Shown here: in pieces, positions 1-11,781 of the stretch | Numbering within the stretch: position 1 is the stretch's first letter | Layout: every line of letters starts with the position of its first letter | NCBI GenBank assembly: GCA_022605405.1 | Contig: JABYQQ010000013.1 | Location: 806,001 to 870,000 of the forward strand | Source: Earliella scabrosa | Lineage: Eukaryota > Basidiomycota > Agaricomycetes > Polyporales > Polyporaceae | Length of the DNA stretch: 64,000 bases | Direction of reading: 5' to 3' | Position numbers and translations under genes: made by a program | The notes under the pieces: generated by a model | The model's database searches: none | Seen by the model: the letters and a program-made list of their open reading frames with translations, nothing else | Told to the model about the DNA's origin: nothing

Positions 1-2684
1 CTACCACGGCTTCTTTGGCAAGAGAAGAACGGGACGTCGTTCTGGGTCAACAAGCTGCGTCATCTGAAGCATGCTCCCATTCCCCGGCACTCCTCCATCG
101 CAGATAATACGGTTCACCAATGCTCTCTGCCCATTCACATTTCGGAGGAAGAGCTTCGGCGTGCCTGTCGTGACGCTGAGGTGACTCTGCAATGCGTAGG
201 ACAGACGGCCTTTGCCAAGCTACTCGCTGTATTGACTGGACGTTCGGATGTCGTTTTCGGCCGTGTTGTCTCTGGTCGCGATGTCCCTGGTGCCGAGGAG
301 GTCATTGGGCCCATGCTGGTGAGAATCAACTTTGCATTGTAACACGCTCGCGCTAATTTTTCCATCAGAACACCGTTCCTTGTCGAGTCACGTTCCACGA
401 AGGCGTCACGAACAGGTCACTTCTCAAAGAAGTGCACGGTAGCAACATCGTATGCATGCCTTGGCAACACGCTTCACTCCGAGACATCCAACGAGAGCTC
501 GGTATATCCAGCTTGTGGGACAGCCTGTTCGTGTATCAGCCGAGACAGGAGTCGCTGGAGTCCGATGCTGACGCTCCTTGGGTCTTCGATGCCGGTGATC
601 TCGAAGAGATCAACATCCACGTAAGTGCAGCGCATGTTCGACTAGGAGGATTCTGACCGCGTTCTTGATAGTACCCCTTGAATTTGGAGCTTCACGAGGC
701 GGAGGATGGTTTTGTCGTGAAGGCAGCATGTATGTCGGATGTTGCGAGCGCCGACGATCTCCGAGGCTTGATCGAACGTTATGCTACCTTCCTCTCGGAC
801 CTCATTCATCGTCCCGACGAGCCCTGGCAATCGGGTCTCCCGAACATACCCACTACCAATGGCGCCATTGGCAACGGAGAACGAGCTCTCGAGGTGCACG
901 CCGACGGTCTTCCAGCGGATTGGGACTCTCGCTTCGCGACGTTCCTAGGCATCCTGGCGTCCACGACCAAGGTGGCGCTACCGAAGATCCTTCCAGAGAC
1001 GTACCTTGCTGCTCTTGGCATAGACTCCATCACCGCCGTCCAGATCGTCGCGAAAGCCAGACGAGAAGGCCTACGATTGACTGCAGCCGAAGTAGTGCAG
1101 AGCAGGACGGTTGGGGACTTGCTGATCCAGATCAAGGATGCGAAGTCTCCTGCTCCCAGGGGGACTGCTACGACTGACATCGACGTGCCTCGCACACTCT
1201 GGTCAAGACTGGTCTCATCTTCGTTGGTCGACCAGATCGAGCGGATCACGTTCGCCTCTCCTGGGATGGAGTGGATGGTGGGTATGTGGCAACGCAGCAA
1301 GGGATCCCGCTTCCAGCACGTCTTTGGCTATCGCGTGGCGCCGGAGGTTGACGTCCTCAAGCTGCGTCAGGCTTGGGACGAGCTGTTGCGTAGACACGCT
1401 CTACTACGTTCGACGTTCGCCTACGACGCGGAAGTTGGCCAGCCCCGGGTCATCATATTCAAACCGGAGGCGCTCAGTGCTTCATGGACGAGTGAAGGTA
1501 TAGAGGATGGGAAAGATCCTCTTGCAATCGTTGAACAACGGATGAAGGACCTTGTCTCGCATCCGCCTCCGATCGACCGGCCCATCACCCGAGCTGTCTT
1601 CCTGCGATCGCCACAAGCCAGCTACCTCTTGCTTCACCTGCATCACTTCCAATATGACGCGTGGAGCCTACAGCTGCTTGTTGACGATCTATCGCGCTTG
1701 TGCACCGGTTTGGAGCCCAGGAGCTCGAACGACTTGGATGCTTTCCTCCGCTTCGTCTCGTCCAGCACACAAGCGGAGGGTGAGCTGTCAAAATACTGGC
1801 AGACCGCTATCTCGCCCTCGTCCACGCTCTTTCCACCATTGTCCCGCAAGACTTCGTCTCCAGGCCGCGACGTCTACACAAACCACGCTGCGATAACAGG
1901 AGCAGCCAAGCTCGATCAACGCGCCAGAGAGTTGGCTGTCTCTCTGCAGAGCGTGTTCCTCGCGTGTTGGGCGCAGGTTCAGGCAAGCCGAGCCAAGGCT
2001 GGGGATCCGGTGTTCTCCCTATGGCACTCAGGTCGGACTGGTGACCTGCAGGACATTGAACGACTCGCCATACCGTGTATCAACGTCTTGCCCTTTAGCG
2101 TCCCGGGTGCACAGGTCAAGGACTCGCTCACGCTCGCGAGACAGATCCAGGACGATCTGCAGGCTCGTTCGGCTGCTGTAGAGCAAAGCAGGTTGGCGAA
2201 AGTGCATGAATGGGTCAGCCGGGGTGCCAACCCACTGTCGAACGTTTTCGTCAATATCGTCAAGATTGCCCCCGAGCTGGAGAAGACACAGCAAGCACCC
2301 CTTCAGAGCCTTGACGTATGTTTCCCCTCTTCTTTCCATATGTTCTCCCCTCTGAGTTATCTTTAGGTACCATACTTCATACCCGATGTGTCCACTGACG
2401 CGACCGCGGGCGTTGAAAACATGCATATTACAGACTTGATACAGGTCGGTGCCGGCAACGATATATCAACAGAGATATATGCTGATACATTTGGAGTACA
2501 GGACGACATCATGGTTGATATCGTCGTGCTGGAGGAGGCCGACCGAGTCGTGATGTCCATTGAGTTCTCGACCGAGGTGTTGGACGGAGCCACAGCGAAG
2601 CAGATGCTGGAGGACTGGGCTGCATTGGTCAGAGGCACATTGGGCGAAGGGGGCAAGAATGTACTTGGTTGCGAATGTATGTAG
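1..2684 (+). CDS. Siderophore-type non-ribosomal peptide synthetase, 3' end (C-T-C)
   Basis: The 5' part lies outside the window; 843 residues are visible. Exons: 1-318, 369-620, 672-2315, 2367-2684, separated by introns of 50-51 bp with clean GT-AG ends. The visible order is the end of a condensation domain (GRDVPG and GPMLNTVPCRV across the first junction), a peptidyl carrier domain with LGIDSITAVQI (phosphopantetheine Ser codon 1026-1028), and a terminal condensation domain with an HHFQYDAWS active site (His codons 1641-1646, Asp codon 1656-1658). A carrier site of GIDSI type rather than GGHSL, and an end in T-C repeats, is characteristic of fungal hydroxamate siderophore synthetases (SidC, Fso1, Sid2), which assemble ferrichrome-type iron chelators. 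No adenylation domain is visible, so the product is inferred. A donor-like GTATGT at 2677 could extend the gene, but the convergent neighbour leaves little room. Confidence 0.85.
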
Positions 2685-2718
2685 ATTATCGTTCCGTCGA
2701 TGTCGTCGATTCATCAGA

Positions 2719-3219
2719 TCATTCCCTGCCCATCCGCGCGACTTCAAGGCATTCCTTCTCCAAACCCTCCAGCCAGATGACCTCGACTCCAGCATCCTTG
2801 AGCTTCCGCGCTCCCTCACAATTCACGAAGTCGTCGGGTTCACCTACGCCTATGAAGCATCGCTTGATCCCTGCGGCGATGACCGCGTCTGCACACGGGG
2901 CCAAACCCGACGTGCGGATGGAACATGGCTCCATCGTGGTATAGATATCGGCGTGAGCTAGGATGGTCTCGATATCCAGCGGGGAAGATGCATTGGGGAA
3001 TAACTCGAGCAGCTGTGCTTCAGACAATTGTCTCGCCTTCTGAAGGGCATTGGCTTCGGCGTGCGTGTTGCCGGGGAGCTCACGAGAGTATCCGCGAGCG
3101 AGGATAACCGGCGATGAGCCAGGAGGGTATGATGCGGTGAGAATGCATCCCACGCAGAACGCAGTCGGCGATGGGACACACTTTCGGGCTTCGTCGAGAG
3201 CGAGACGGAGGAAATCCAT
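2719..3219 (-). CDS. RibD-like pyrimidine deaminase (cytidine deaminase superfamily)
   Basis: Single exon, 166 residues. The ATG at 3219 is the start; an in-frame TTG further upstream is ignored. The zinc site of the CDA superfamily is complete: HAE (His53, Glu55) and EPCS...APCAD (Cys99, Cys109). This spacing matches the deaminase domain of riboflavin synthesis (diaminohydroxyphosphoribosylaminopyrimidine deaminase) more than cytidine deaminases. The expected reaction is hydrolytic deamination of the riboflavin pyrimidine intermediate. Only the deaminase domain is present, without a reductase domain, as in fungi where the two activities are separate proteins. It converges on the NRPS with about 35 bp between stops and diverges from SPT6 across a 237-bp shared promoter. 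The family is secure; the exact substrate is inferred. Confidence 0.8.
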   Translation of the reverse strand: MDFLRLALDEARKCVPSPTAFCVGCILTASYPPGSSPVILARGYSRELPGNTHAEANALQKARQLSEAQLLELFPNASSPLDIETILAHADIYTTMEPCSIRTSGLAPCADAVIAAGIKRCFIGVGEPDDFVNCEGARKLKDAGVEVIWLEGLEKECLEVARMGRE

Positions 3220-3456
3220 GGTACAGTGAGAAGGCAAGCGCTTCGCTTGAGCGCTCGTAAGAATAGAATCAAACTCAGTAGAGCCGTTTTAAGCTCCGAT
3301 TATCATCGCCGTCAAGACGAGGCTTCATGAGTAAGTAAATTACTATTCAGATCCACATCCAGATCCTGTAGGTCACCTCGCAGAAGGGTCAAGGCGACTT
3401 GAACTTGGACTTTGGCTGTGGACAGTCATCTCGACACTCTCTCCTCTACTTCAACC

Positions 3457-6400
3457 ATGTCCTCTCCTACCCGCGACTTCGAGCACGCTGCTCGCGAAGA
3501 CGAAGACGACCCTATGCAAGGGAGTGGCCAAGAAGAGGAAGGTGAAGGTGACGACGTTCCCGCCAATGCCTCCGACGACAGTTCAGAGGAGCCCGACGAA
3601 GACGAGGAGGAGGAGAGGAGGATCAGAGAAGGTTTCATTGTGGACGAAGACGAAGACGAGGAGCCTGAGGACGAGGAGGAGGAAAGGCGCAGAAGGCGGA
3701 AGCGACGCAAGAAGCGGCACCACAAGAAGAGTAAGTATGCACACGCGTGGTTTGCTGAGTATCCTGACACGGCTTTGCATATAAGGCGACGAAGAGGATG
3801 ATGCTCTCGACGAGGACGATCTGGAGCTGCTCGAAGAGAACACCGGAGCATCGTATTCTCGCAGGCTCACTCGTATTCGTCCTGGTCGGCAGTCAGCGTC
3901 TCCTCCCGTTGCTTCTTCCTCCAAGCACAGAGCCGTTGTTGAGTCATCGGACGAGGACCTCGACGATGACGACCGCTACCCCCGAGTACAAGACATTCAC
4001 ACCATATGGGACGACGAGAGGGCCGCTGGGGGACGGGATGACGACGACGATGTCGACATGGACGACATGGACAACTTCATTGAGTATGAAGATGAAGAGG
4101 ACTTAGGTGGCGCCATGGATGAGCAGGAGCGGGAGGCGCGTCGTAGGGAGCGACGAAGGGAGCAAAAGGCGAGGCGTCGAGCATTGGGTTCGCGTCCCGA
4201 ACTCGCCGGTATCGACGCGAAGTGAGTGTTCAACCATGATATTGTCTTCAACCTATTGACAAGTTGGCGTGTTAGCGCGTGGGATGAGATTCACGAGGTG
4301 TTCGGCGATGGTCACGACTATGATTGGGCTCTAGTCGACGACGAGGAACCTGGATATGAGGAAGAGCAAGTCAAACCGGAGATGAAGTACCAGGATGTGC
4401 GTCGCCTGAACAACCACTCGGTGCAAATACTCATACTGCGCACAGGTCTTCGAGCCATCAGAGATTCGTGCACGTCTCTTGACTGAAGATGACGACCTCA
4501 TCAGAGCCCAAGACATCCCCGAGAGGATGCAGCTTGCCACATCCGCTCTCTCTCCCTCTGCCACGCTATCCGTACACAAGACCCTATCAGAGGCTGATCT
4601 GGACGACGCCGCGGGTTGGGTTATCACTCGGTTGTCAAGTCGGAAAGAACGCGATTTCTTCCGTCCCGACGGTCAATACCACAGGCATCTTCCCCAGCTG
4701 GTGGAAGCAATCACCTGCGCTCTGCGGTATCTCTTCATTCAAGACTTCGAGGTACCCTACGTCTGGATGCATAAACGAGATTACATTTCATACTTCGACG
4801 CTGACAACCCCAAACTACAAGTGGAGCTCCTCTCTTTGGACGACTTGTGGAGGATCTATACTGTCGGTCAAAAGTATCGATCCCTTTTGGAGAGAAGATC
4901 GGCGTTAGAAGCCCTCTACGCTCGCCTGGGTGTCTCGGACGACTACTTCGAGAATCACGTACGCAAGCATGTTGAAAGCGCGGAGATGGCTGCCGATGCT
5001 ACAGAGTGGCTTGGGATGAAGTATCGCGAGCAGAAGAAGAGCAGGTTCGATATCACGTTCCATGACGACGAAGAACAGGCCGAAGTACCCAAACACAAGA
5101 TGCCAAGTCGCGTGTCTGCCTACGAACTCGCGAAGAGGACCCTGGTCTCCAAGCTTGCAGAGGTGAGTCTGCTTGCATCGAGTGGCTTCTTGACGCGACC
5201 GACTGATGTATGCGCTGTAGGGTTTCGGCATCCGAGCTCATGAAGTGGTGTTGAATTTCCTGTCAGACCACAACACCCACTTTGTCGAAGAGCAAGAGAT
5301 GAATCCTCTTGCGTACGCCGAACAGTTCGCCGATCCTCACGCAACGCGACAGCAGACACCGGACGAACTGCTAGCCCGAGCAAGGATGATTATCGCAACC
5401 GAGCTTGGGAAGGACCCTCTTCTGCGTCACGAGATACGGAACACGTTCAAGAGGAATGCCCTTGTCTCAGTACTTCCTACCGAAAGAGGCGTGTCGAAGA
5501 TTGACGAGCACCATCCTTACTTCGTACGTAGCGCAAATGTTTGGTGGAACTAGATGCTCACCTGTTCTCCACAGAACTTCAAGTACCTCTATAACAAGCC
5601 CGTCAGCGAAATGCTGCAGAGCCCGCAATTCCTCAACATCCTCGCTGCGGAGGCCGAACATCTTGTCACTGTATCGATCACACTCCAAGCTGATGCGAAG
5701 GCGACATTCGAACGCAAACTCAATGACGCCTTTGCATCGGATAGCTTCAGCGACACGGCCCGCGCTTGGAACGAGGAACGCTCGCGCGTCGTTCAGGAAA
5801 CTCTCGAGCAGCACTTGCTACCTGTTGGCGTCAAGTGGACTCGGGAGTGGGTCCGCGAAGAAGTCGAGGATTATCTCGCTCGGCAATGCGCGCAGACTCT
5901 TCGTGACGTCAGTACTCGAATTATTCCAATGTGTGTCACGTGAGCTGATTGAACATTCATGTAGCGCATCGATGTAGCCCCGTACGTTGGGCCGTCCATG
6001 AAGAGTGGGGACTGTCCGTCTGTCTTGGCCATGTCCTGGGGTAAGGGTGACCCTCACAAAGACTCTATCACCGTCGTGTTCCTCGACGAGGCGGGACGCC
6101 TGCGAGAGCATACGAAGCTGGACAATCTTTTCGGCTCTGACAACCAGGACGAATTCATGGATATCCTGAAGCGGCGTCGGCCAGATGTCATCGGGATCGG
6201 CGGCTTCAGCATAGCCACAACCAAGCTCTCGCGTCGGGTGAAGGAACTGCTAGGCACAGTGAACAACTCCAACCCAAACGAGGGGTCCGGTGGTTGGGGA
6301 GAGCCGAATCGACCGGCAGACGAGTCGCTCAACATCCCGGTCATATACGTGCACGACGAGGTGGCTCGGCTGTATCAGCATAGCCAACGGGCCGACGAGG

Positions 6401-8833
6401 AGTACAGTGCGCTATCTCCTCTCAGCAAGTATTGTGTCGGCTTGGCGCGCTACGTGCAGAGTCCGCTGAACGAGTATGCTGCTCTGGGTTCTGATATCAC
6501 GGCAATCACGTTCGAAGAAGAGTTCCAGCAGCTGGTCAGTGTGGCCTCCTTGCATGCTGTACTTTGGCTTCTCTGACCGCTATTCAGATCCCGAAGGAGA
6601 AATTACTCACTGCCATGGAGCGCGTGATCGTCGACGTCGTCAACAAAGTTGGGGTTGACATCAACAGGGCTGTCACGGATTCCTACTATCAACATCTTTT
6701 GGAGTTCGTATCCGGTCTGGGACCTCGCAAGGCACAAGTCCTGGTCAAGAAGATCGCTTCAATGGTGCGTGTGCAGGACGGACCCGTGAACTTTGATACT
6801 GAATCCATGTTTTGTAGGGTGGCAATCTCGTCAACCGAGACCAGTTCATCAAGAATGGTCTGCTGACCACGAAGATCTTCATCAACGCTGCAGCCTTCCT
6901 CCGAATTAGCCAGGACTCCGAGCCGAAGCCTGCGAAGAACCGCCATGGCGAGGAGATCGACGTTCCTGATCCTTTGGATAACACCCGCGTCCACCCAGAG
7001 GACTACGAGCTCGCCCGGAAGATGGCTACGGACGCACTTGAGCTGGATGAGGAAGACATCCACGACGAGCATCCCTCTCATGTTGTCGCCGTCATCATGC
7101 AAGACGATGACAACGAGAAGAAGCTTGACGAACTCAATCTCGACGATTTCGCCGTCAACATGTACAGGACAAACCAGGATAAGAAGCGCCACACGCTGAA
7201 CGTCATCCGCCAGGAGCTGCTCCGACCGTATGGCGAGTTGCGCGCTGACTACGTCCTTCCTACCGACTGGGAAGTGTTGACTATGCTCACCGGAGAAACC
7301 AAAGCCACCCTCCGCACCGGTCTCATCGTCTCTGTCCAGGCGGTTCGTGTCAAGGATAACTTTGTTGCGGTGCGCCTCGACTCTGGCGTCGAAGGCAGCA
7401 TCGCGAAGAAGTACCTTACGGAGCAAAACCTGCCGCCGCCCTCGGTTGTCAAACCAGGACAGACACTATCCGGCGTCATCATCGAGGTCAGACTTGACCT
7501 GCCGGGTGATACTTTCGGGGTCGAGCTGTCTTCATGCGAGTCTGATGTCGGCGCGGGCGACAGCCAGTACCGCCGCGTCAAGCACGACGACGCATGGAAC
7601 CACGCCCAATTCGATCGTGATGCCGAGATGCAGGCAAGGAAGAAACGGGCGGAGGTCGACCGCACGCGACGTGTCATCAAACATCCGAACTTCCATAACT
7701 TTAACTCGCAGCAGGCAGAGCAGTACCTTGAGAAGCAGCAGCGTGGCGATGTCGTCATCCGACCGTCTTCCAAGGGCAGCAATCACCTCGCTGTGACATG
7801 GAAAGTGGACGACAAGTTGTACCAGCACATCGGTACGTTTCCAGTTGTTCACCCTTTTACACGTGCTCATATCCGCTCGATTGCAGATGTCGTGGAGCCC
7901 AATGCTGATCCTACTGGTCAGACGGTCGGCACGAAGCTCATCGTCGACGGCACGCATCAGTTCTCTGATCTCGACGAATTGATCGTCAACCACGTCCAAG
8001 CCATGGCGAGGAAGGTTGAGGAGCTGATGCTGCACGAGAAGTTCAAGCCTGGGACGGAAGACGACCTTCGTGAGTAGCTTGTCTTGCCGTGGACGCTTTC
8101 GACTGACGAAACATGTAGACCTGTTCCTACGGAACTTCGTGGCTGCTAACCCTTCCAAGAGTGCTTATGGTTTCACCCTCAATCGCAAACGCCCCGGGCA
8201 CTTCAACCTGTGCTACCTTGCCAACAAAAATTCGACGGTACAGACATGGGTACGTCATCGTAAATCTGCGTACGTACGCGAATTCGATACTGACTGCTAC
8301 GTAGCCTGTGCGAGTGACGCCCGAGGCGTATTACTTGTTCGACACGCCCGCCGCAGGCGTGCCGGAGCTGTGCGACGCGTTCAAAGTCAGGTACGTCATC
8401 CTGTTGATTCGACATCTATCATCGGGCCTGACTCCGTCACAGGCAGAAGTCCATGTCGCTCAGCAGTGGTCTGGGGGGAGCTCCTGGTGGCAAGACCCCA
8501 TTCGGCGCTCGCACACCTGGCAGGACTCCGGCTGCGGGGCACGCAACACCAGGACACATGTCCGTTCGCCAGGTCGGTCAAACTCCGAACCCATACGGCG
8601 GCGCAAGAGGCATGCCCCCGCCAGGCCCACCTGGACCTGGCGGCTTCACACCCTCGTTCACTGGGTACCCTACTGGCCAGCAGTACGGTGCCGGCTTCCA
8701 GACTCCTGGATACCCTCAGCCAGGGGCTCCAGGATATGGTCAGCCGCCACCGCATGGCGGCAGTGGCCCACCTGGGGTGCATCCGTCTCGTGCCGCGATG
8801 ATCCAGGGGAATGGATGGGGCCACCCATATTGA
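3457..8833 (+). CDS. SPT6: Transcription elongation factor and histone chaperone Spt6
   Basis: Thirteen exons give 1,578 residues: 3457-3730, 3786-4221, 4276-4396, 4446-5162, 5221-5523, 5575-5907, 5965-6534, 6588-6764, 6818-7832, 7887-8069, 8119-8249, 8305-8390, 8443-8833. The N-terminal 250 residues are extremely acidic and contain the FIEYEDEEDL region, the kind of segment that binds Spn1/Iws1. Then come the YqgF-like core (around SITVVFLDEAG), a helix-hairpin-helix (SGLGPRKAQVL), an S1 RNA-binding domain (GLIVSVQAVRVKDNFVAVRL) and the tandem SH2 region (HPNFHNF...GDVVIRPSSKG) that contacts the RNA polymerase II linker. The C-terminal tail is Gly/Pro-rich with TP-type repeats (FGARTPGRTPAAGHATPGH). 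Spt6 travels with polymerase II and rebuilds nucleosomes. The length agrees with the family. Start chosen at the first ATG, in context tcaaccATG. Confidence 0.95.
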
Positions 8834-9010
8834 CCGCTCGTCGACACGCTATGAAACGTAGAGCTCGCATACTAGCACTGGACTGTCATGTATCGTCATC
8901 TGTTATCGTTCCATATGTTATCATCCGTGCATGTTGCTCGTTGTAATACACTGTATACTATCCGCACAAACTCCTGACGAACACGCACATTGGGTGCCTT
9001 TGGGTGGGGT

Positions 9011-10418
9011 TCAAGTTGGTGTATCAAGGAGCGTCCGGACTTCTATTAGAACATGTTTCAGTTGGGGGACAAGGTTGGCCTCCCGTTGTGGGCGTGATAC
9101 GAATCTATCGAGACATCCGCGGATTCGTTTCACCATGAAAGGTAATGGCGGGATGAGATCTCGCGGCGTTGGGGGCCATAACGCGTCGTCCACAGGACAT
9201 GTCTGTCCCCTTGCAAGCAACAGCGCGTGGCGTATCATCTTCCAGAAAGTGATCCAACTGGCGAAGGTATCAGGGCGTGAGCACAATGCTATGAATGGCT
9301 TTCAGAGAATGCATAGTCACGTACTTCCAACCGGCGTCCTTCTCGACGACATCTTGCACGATGCTAGTCCACTCGTGCTCCCAACTGTTGGCTGCGTTCG
9401 CACCTTCTTGCGCGACGCCGTCTTGTTTTGCGGGGTCCGAGCCGGAGACCGCATGCGCAATGACACCAGAACCGGACAGGAGCTGCCTGACGTCCTCGAG
9501 GGCGTGTTCAACTTCGGTTACCTTGGCGGACATCGAGTCGTAGAGGGAGGGGAGGTTGACAGAGTTGCACCAGTTGTGGTTGATGGAGATGCATGCCGTG
9601 AGGTTCTCCACCTGGTGATACCATCCACTCGGTCTACCATGTTCGACATATCAACATGTGAATGTTTTGGAGAGTGGAATGATGGCCTACACGAAGATAG
9701 TTTCCCCGGGGCCTTGCTCGACGACGATCGGGCTGGCTTGGGTAAAGTTCGGAAATATCGCTGGGTCCACGTCGCGCACGTCGTATGCAGTTTCGAGGTG
9801 CTCTTCCCCACCTTTGCGGAGGAGCAGCGCGGTCTGCTCTGGAGGAAAGAGCCACCACCGTTTGCGCCCGGCTATATTTGTGGACCACGAGTAGGACGTG
9901 TAGACGTCGCGATGGAGCGGCGTGAAGGTCCCCGCCGCTCCGACGTAGACGAAGCGAAAGTCATCATCGGTGCATGCAGAGTAGTACGCGTTCATCCAGT
10001 CATCGCGGAAGATGTCCGGGGTTGCGTAGAACGGCTCCGCGCCAGAACGTTCGCGTTCGGCTGTCGTTGAGTCCGAAGTGATCGCGAGAGCACGCGCGAG
10101 GTGCCAGTCTTTCACGTAGAGTGATTGACCCTTGCCCTCTTGCCAGAGGGACACGACGTCGCGGAAGAGCATCCTTTCGCGTTTCTGGTCGCTGAAGTCG
10201 CGCGTGGCGCAATCCGCGACTGTCACTTCGCACCATCCGTAGGCGGTTTTCAAACGGTCCAAGTGTATTGAACCATTTTCGAGAACCCAATCTCTCGATG
10301 CAGGCCATGAGGAGATGAGAGATGGCCCAATAATGACGGGCTTGTTTGGCAATAAGTGATCGTGGAAGAATTCCTGGTACAAAGGGGCAGCATCAGCTTG
10401 AGGGTAGCGTATGTCCAT
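9011..10418 (-). CDS. JmjC-domain 2-oxoglutarate oxygenase, JMJD4-like
   Basis: Three exons (10418-9691, 9633-9325, 9257-9011) give 427 residues. The cupin-type JmjC fold shows the iron facial triad: PLHRDVY (His169, Asp171) and the distal His262 in SINHNW. GWYHQVENL sits just before the distal ligand, and RKRWWLFPP supplies the usual basic and aromatic residues. The pattern resembles JMJD4, which hydroxylates a lysine of release factor eRF1, rather than histone demethylases with PHD or Tudor domains. The intron at 9258-9324 is read because otherwise the frame stops; the join restores GWNWITFW. The gene diverges from 10710 over 291 bp and converges on SPT6. Subfamily assignment is from memory of the family. 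Confidence 0.82.
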
Positions 10419-10709
10419 GCTATATGATCAAGTGAGCGATCTGCATCCTCGGTTGTCAGAGTGTCGTGTCCGATCCATATGCGATATCTGGAGAATTTGC
10501 TTACGGCGTTGAGTCGATGAGGACGACGGCTTGGGATCCTAACAAGGACAAACAGATCAAGGCAGGTTTGGCGTCTGTCGCGTGACGTCATTGCCTGCGT
10601 GTCCCGCACACCGAACGAGTTTAGCACACGTTGCCGCAGTTCAGAAGCTTGAGCTTGAACCACCAGGGACTTGACTTCTTGACGACATCTTCCTCCTCCG
10701 TGATTCACC

Positions 10710-11514
10710 ATGCAAGTCTCTGAAACTGGAGGCATTGAGCTCGACGACCTCTCCACCCGCAAGCCTACCCGCCAAGAGGACTCGCCGGAGCCACACGAAA
10801 CGGCGCAAGGAGACCATCCGAAAGACGACGGAGTGATTGCGAGTTGGGCTTGGACCTCGGCCGGGCTGTAAGTCTCGTATTCACATGTGTCAGACGCGAT
10901 TCTGTTCAACATTCATACGCAGATCGCTGGTGGTCGCCGTTCCTCTCATCTTGGCTCCGAATCTATTGCTCTTCCTCTCGGAGACTGGTATGGAACGACG
11001 AGCATCACTTACACCACTGGAATCATTCCTTGCATGGAACACCGGAATCATACTTGGTGCTCTCGCTCTCGCGCTAGTCATGAACGTGAGGATGCACCTT
11101 GCTTCTTACCGCATCGGGTCATGCTCAGCGAGTTGCAGATTCCGTCGGGCCCTGAAGACCTAACTGCAAGACGGGCGGCACCTAATCATCCACTCCTAGA
11201 GCCCCTTACCGCCGCCAGCCTTCTCATCTCCTTCATCTCCTACAACACAACATCTGTTGGTTCACTCGGCTTCTTACTATGTCTAGGGTCAGGGATCATC
11301 GGCCTCTGGGGAACCTGGGCGGTGAGTTATAACGCTGCATACTATGGAATATGTCGTTTAATGCATACGTATAATACAGATGATGTTTGCCGGCTCTTCA
11401 AGCATCTCACGGAAGACTGGAGCGGACAAACGAACGTCGCGGTTTCTCTTCGGGAACAAGGCTGCCGCCTCTACCCAGAAGAAGCGTTGGAAGAAAGAAC
11501 AAGCCGAGCGGTAG
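10710..11514 (+). CDS. Unknown protein with four predicted membrane segments
   Basis: Four exons (10710-10867, 10923-11085, 11139-11321, 11380-11514) give 212 residues; all joins are GT-AG and keep the frame. The N-terminal 50 residues are polar and acidic (GGIELDDL...). Hydrophobic segments follow: VVAVPLILAPNLLLFL, GIILGALALALVM, PLTAASLLISFI and GSLGFLLCLGSGIIGLWG. The tail is basic (TQKKRWKKEQAER). The arrangement suggests two hairpins in a membrane with both ends on the same side. I do not recognise the family. It shares a 291-bp divergent promoter region with the JmjC gene. Confidence 0.7.
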
Positions 11515-11781
11515 ACGGTTCTCTGACCGGTCGTTTTTCTCGTGTGAGGGGGCACTCTGTATAGTAACACGATATGTAGTTCTAGTTTCCAATGGCAAGC
11601 TCACTTCAAGTAGCGGTACCGGCGGGCCGGACCGAGCGCCTCCCAGCAATTGCGTCAGTCATCGTTTCCCGAACCCGGAATGCCGACTGGACGCCATCAC
11701 TGACTCTGTCCGTCGGTCGCACGACCCCGTCTGGACCCTGTCTCGTCGACCACTCTCTGCATCGCTCTCATTCTCGCCGTT

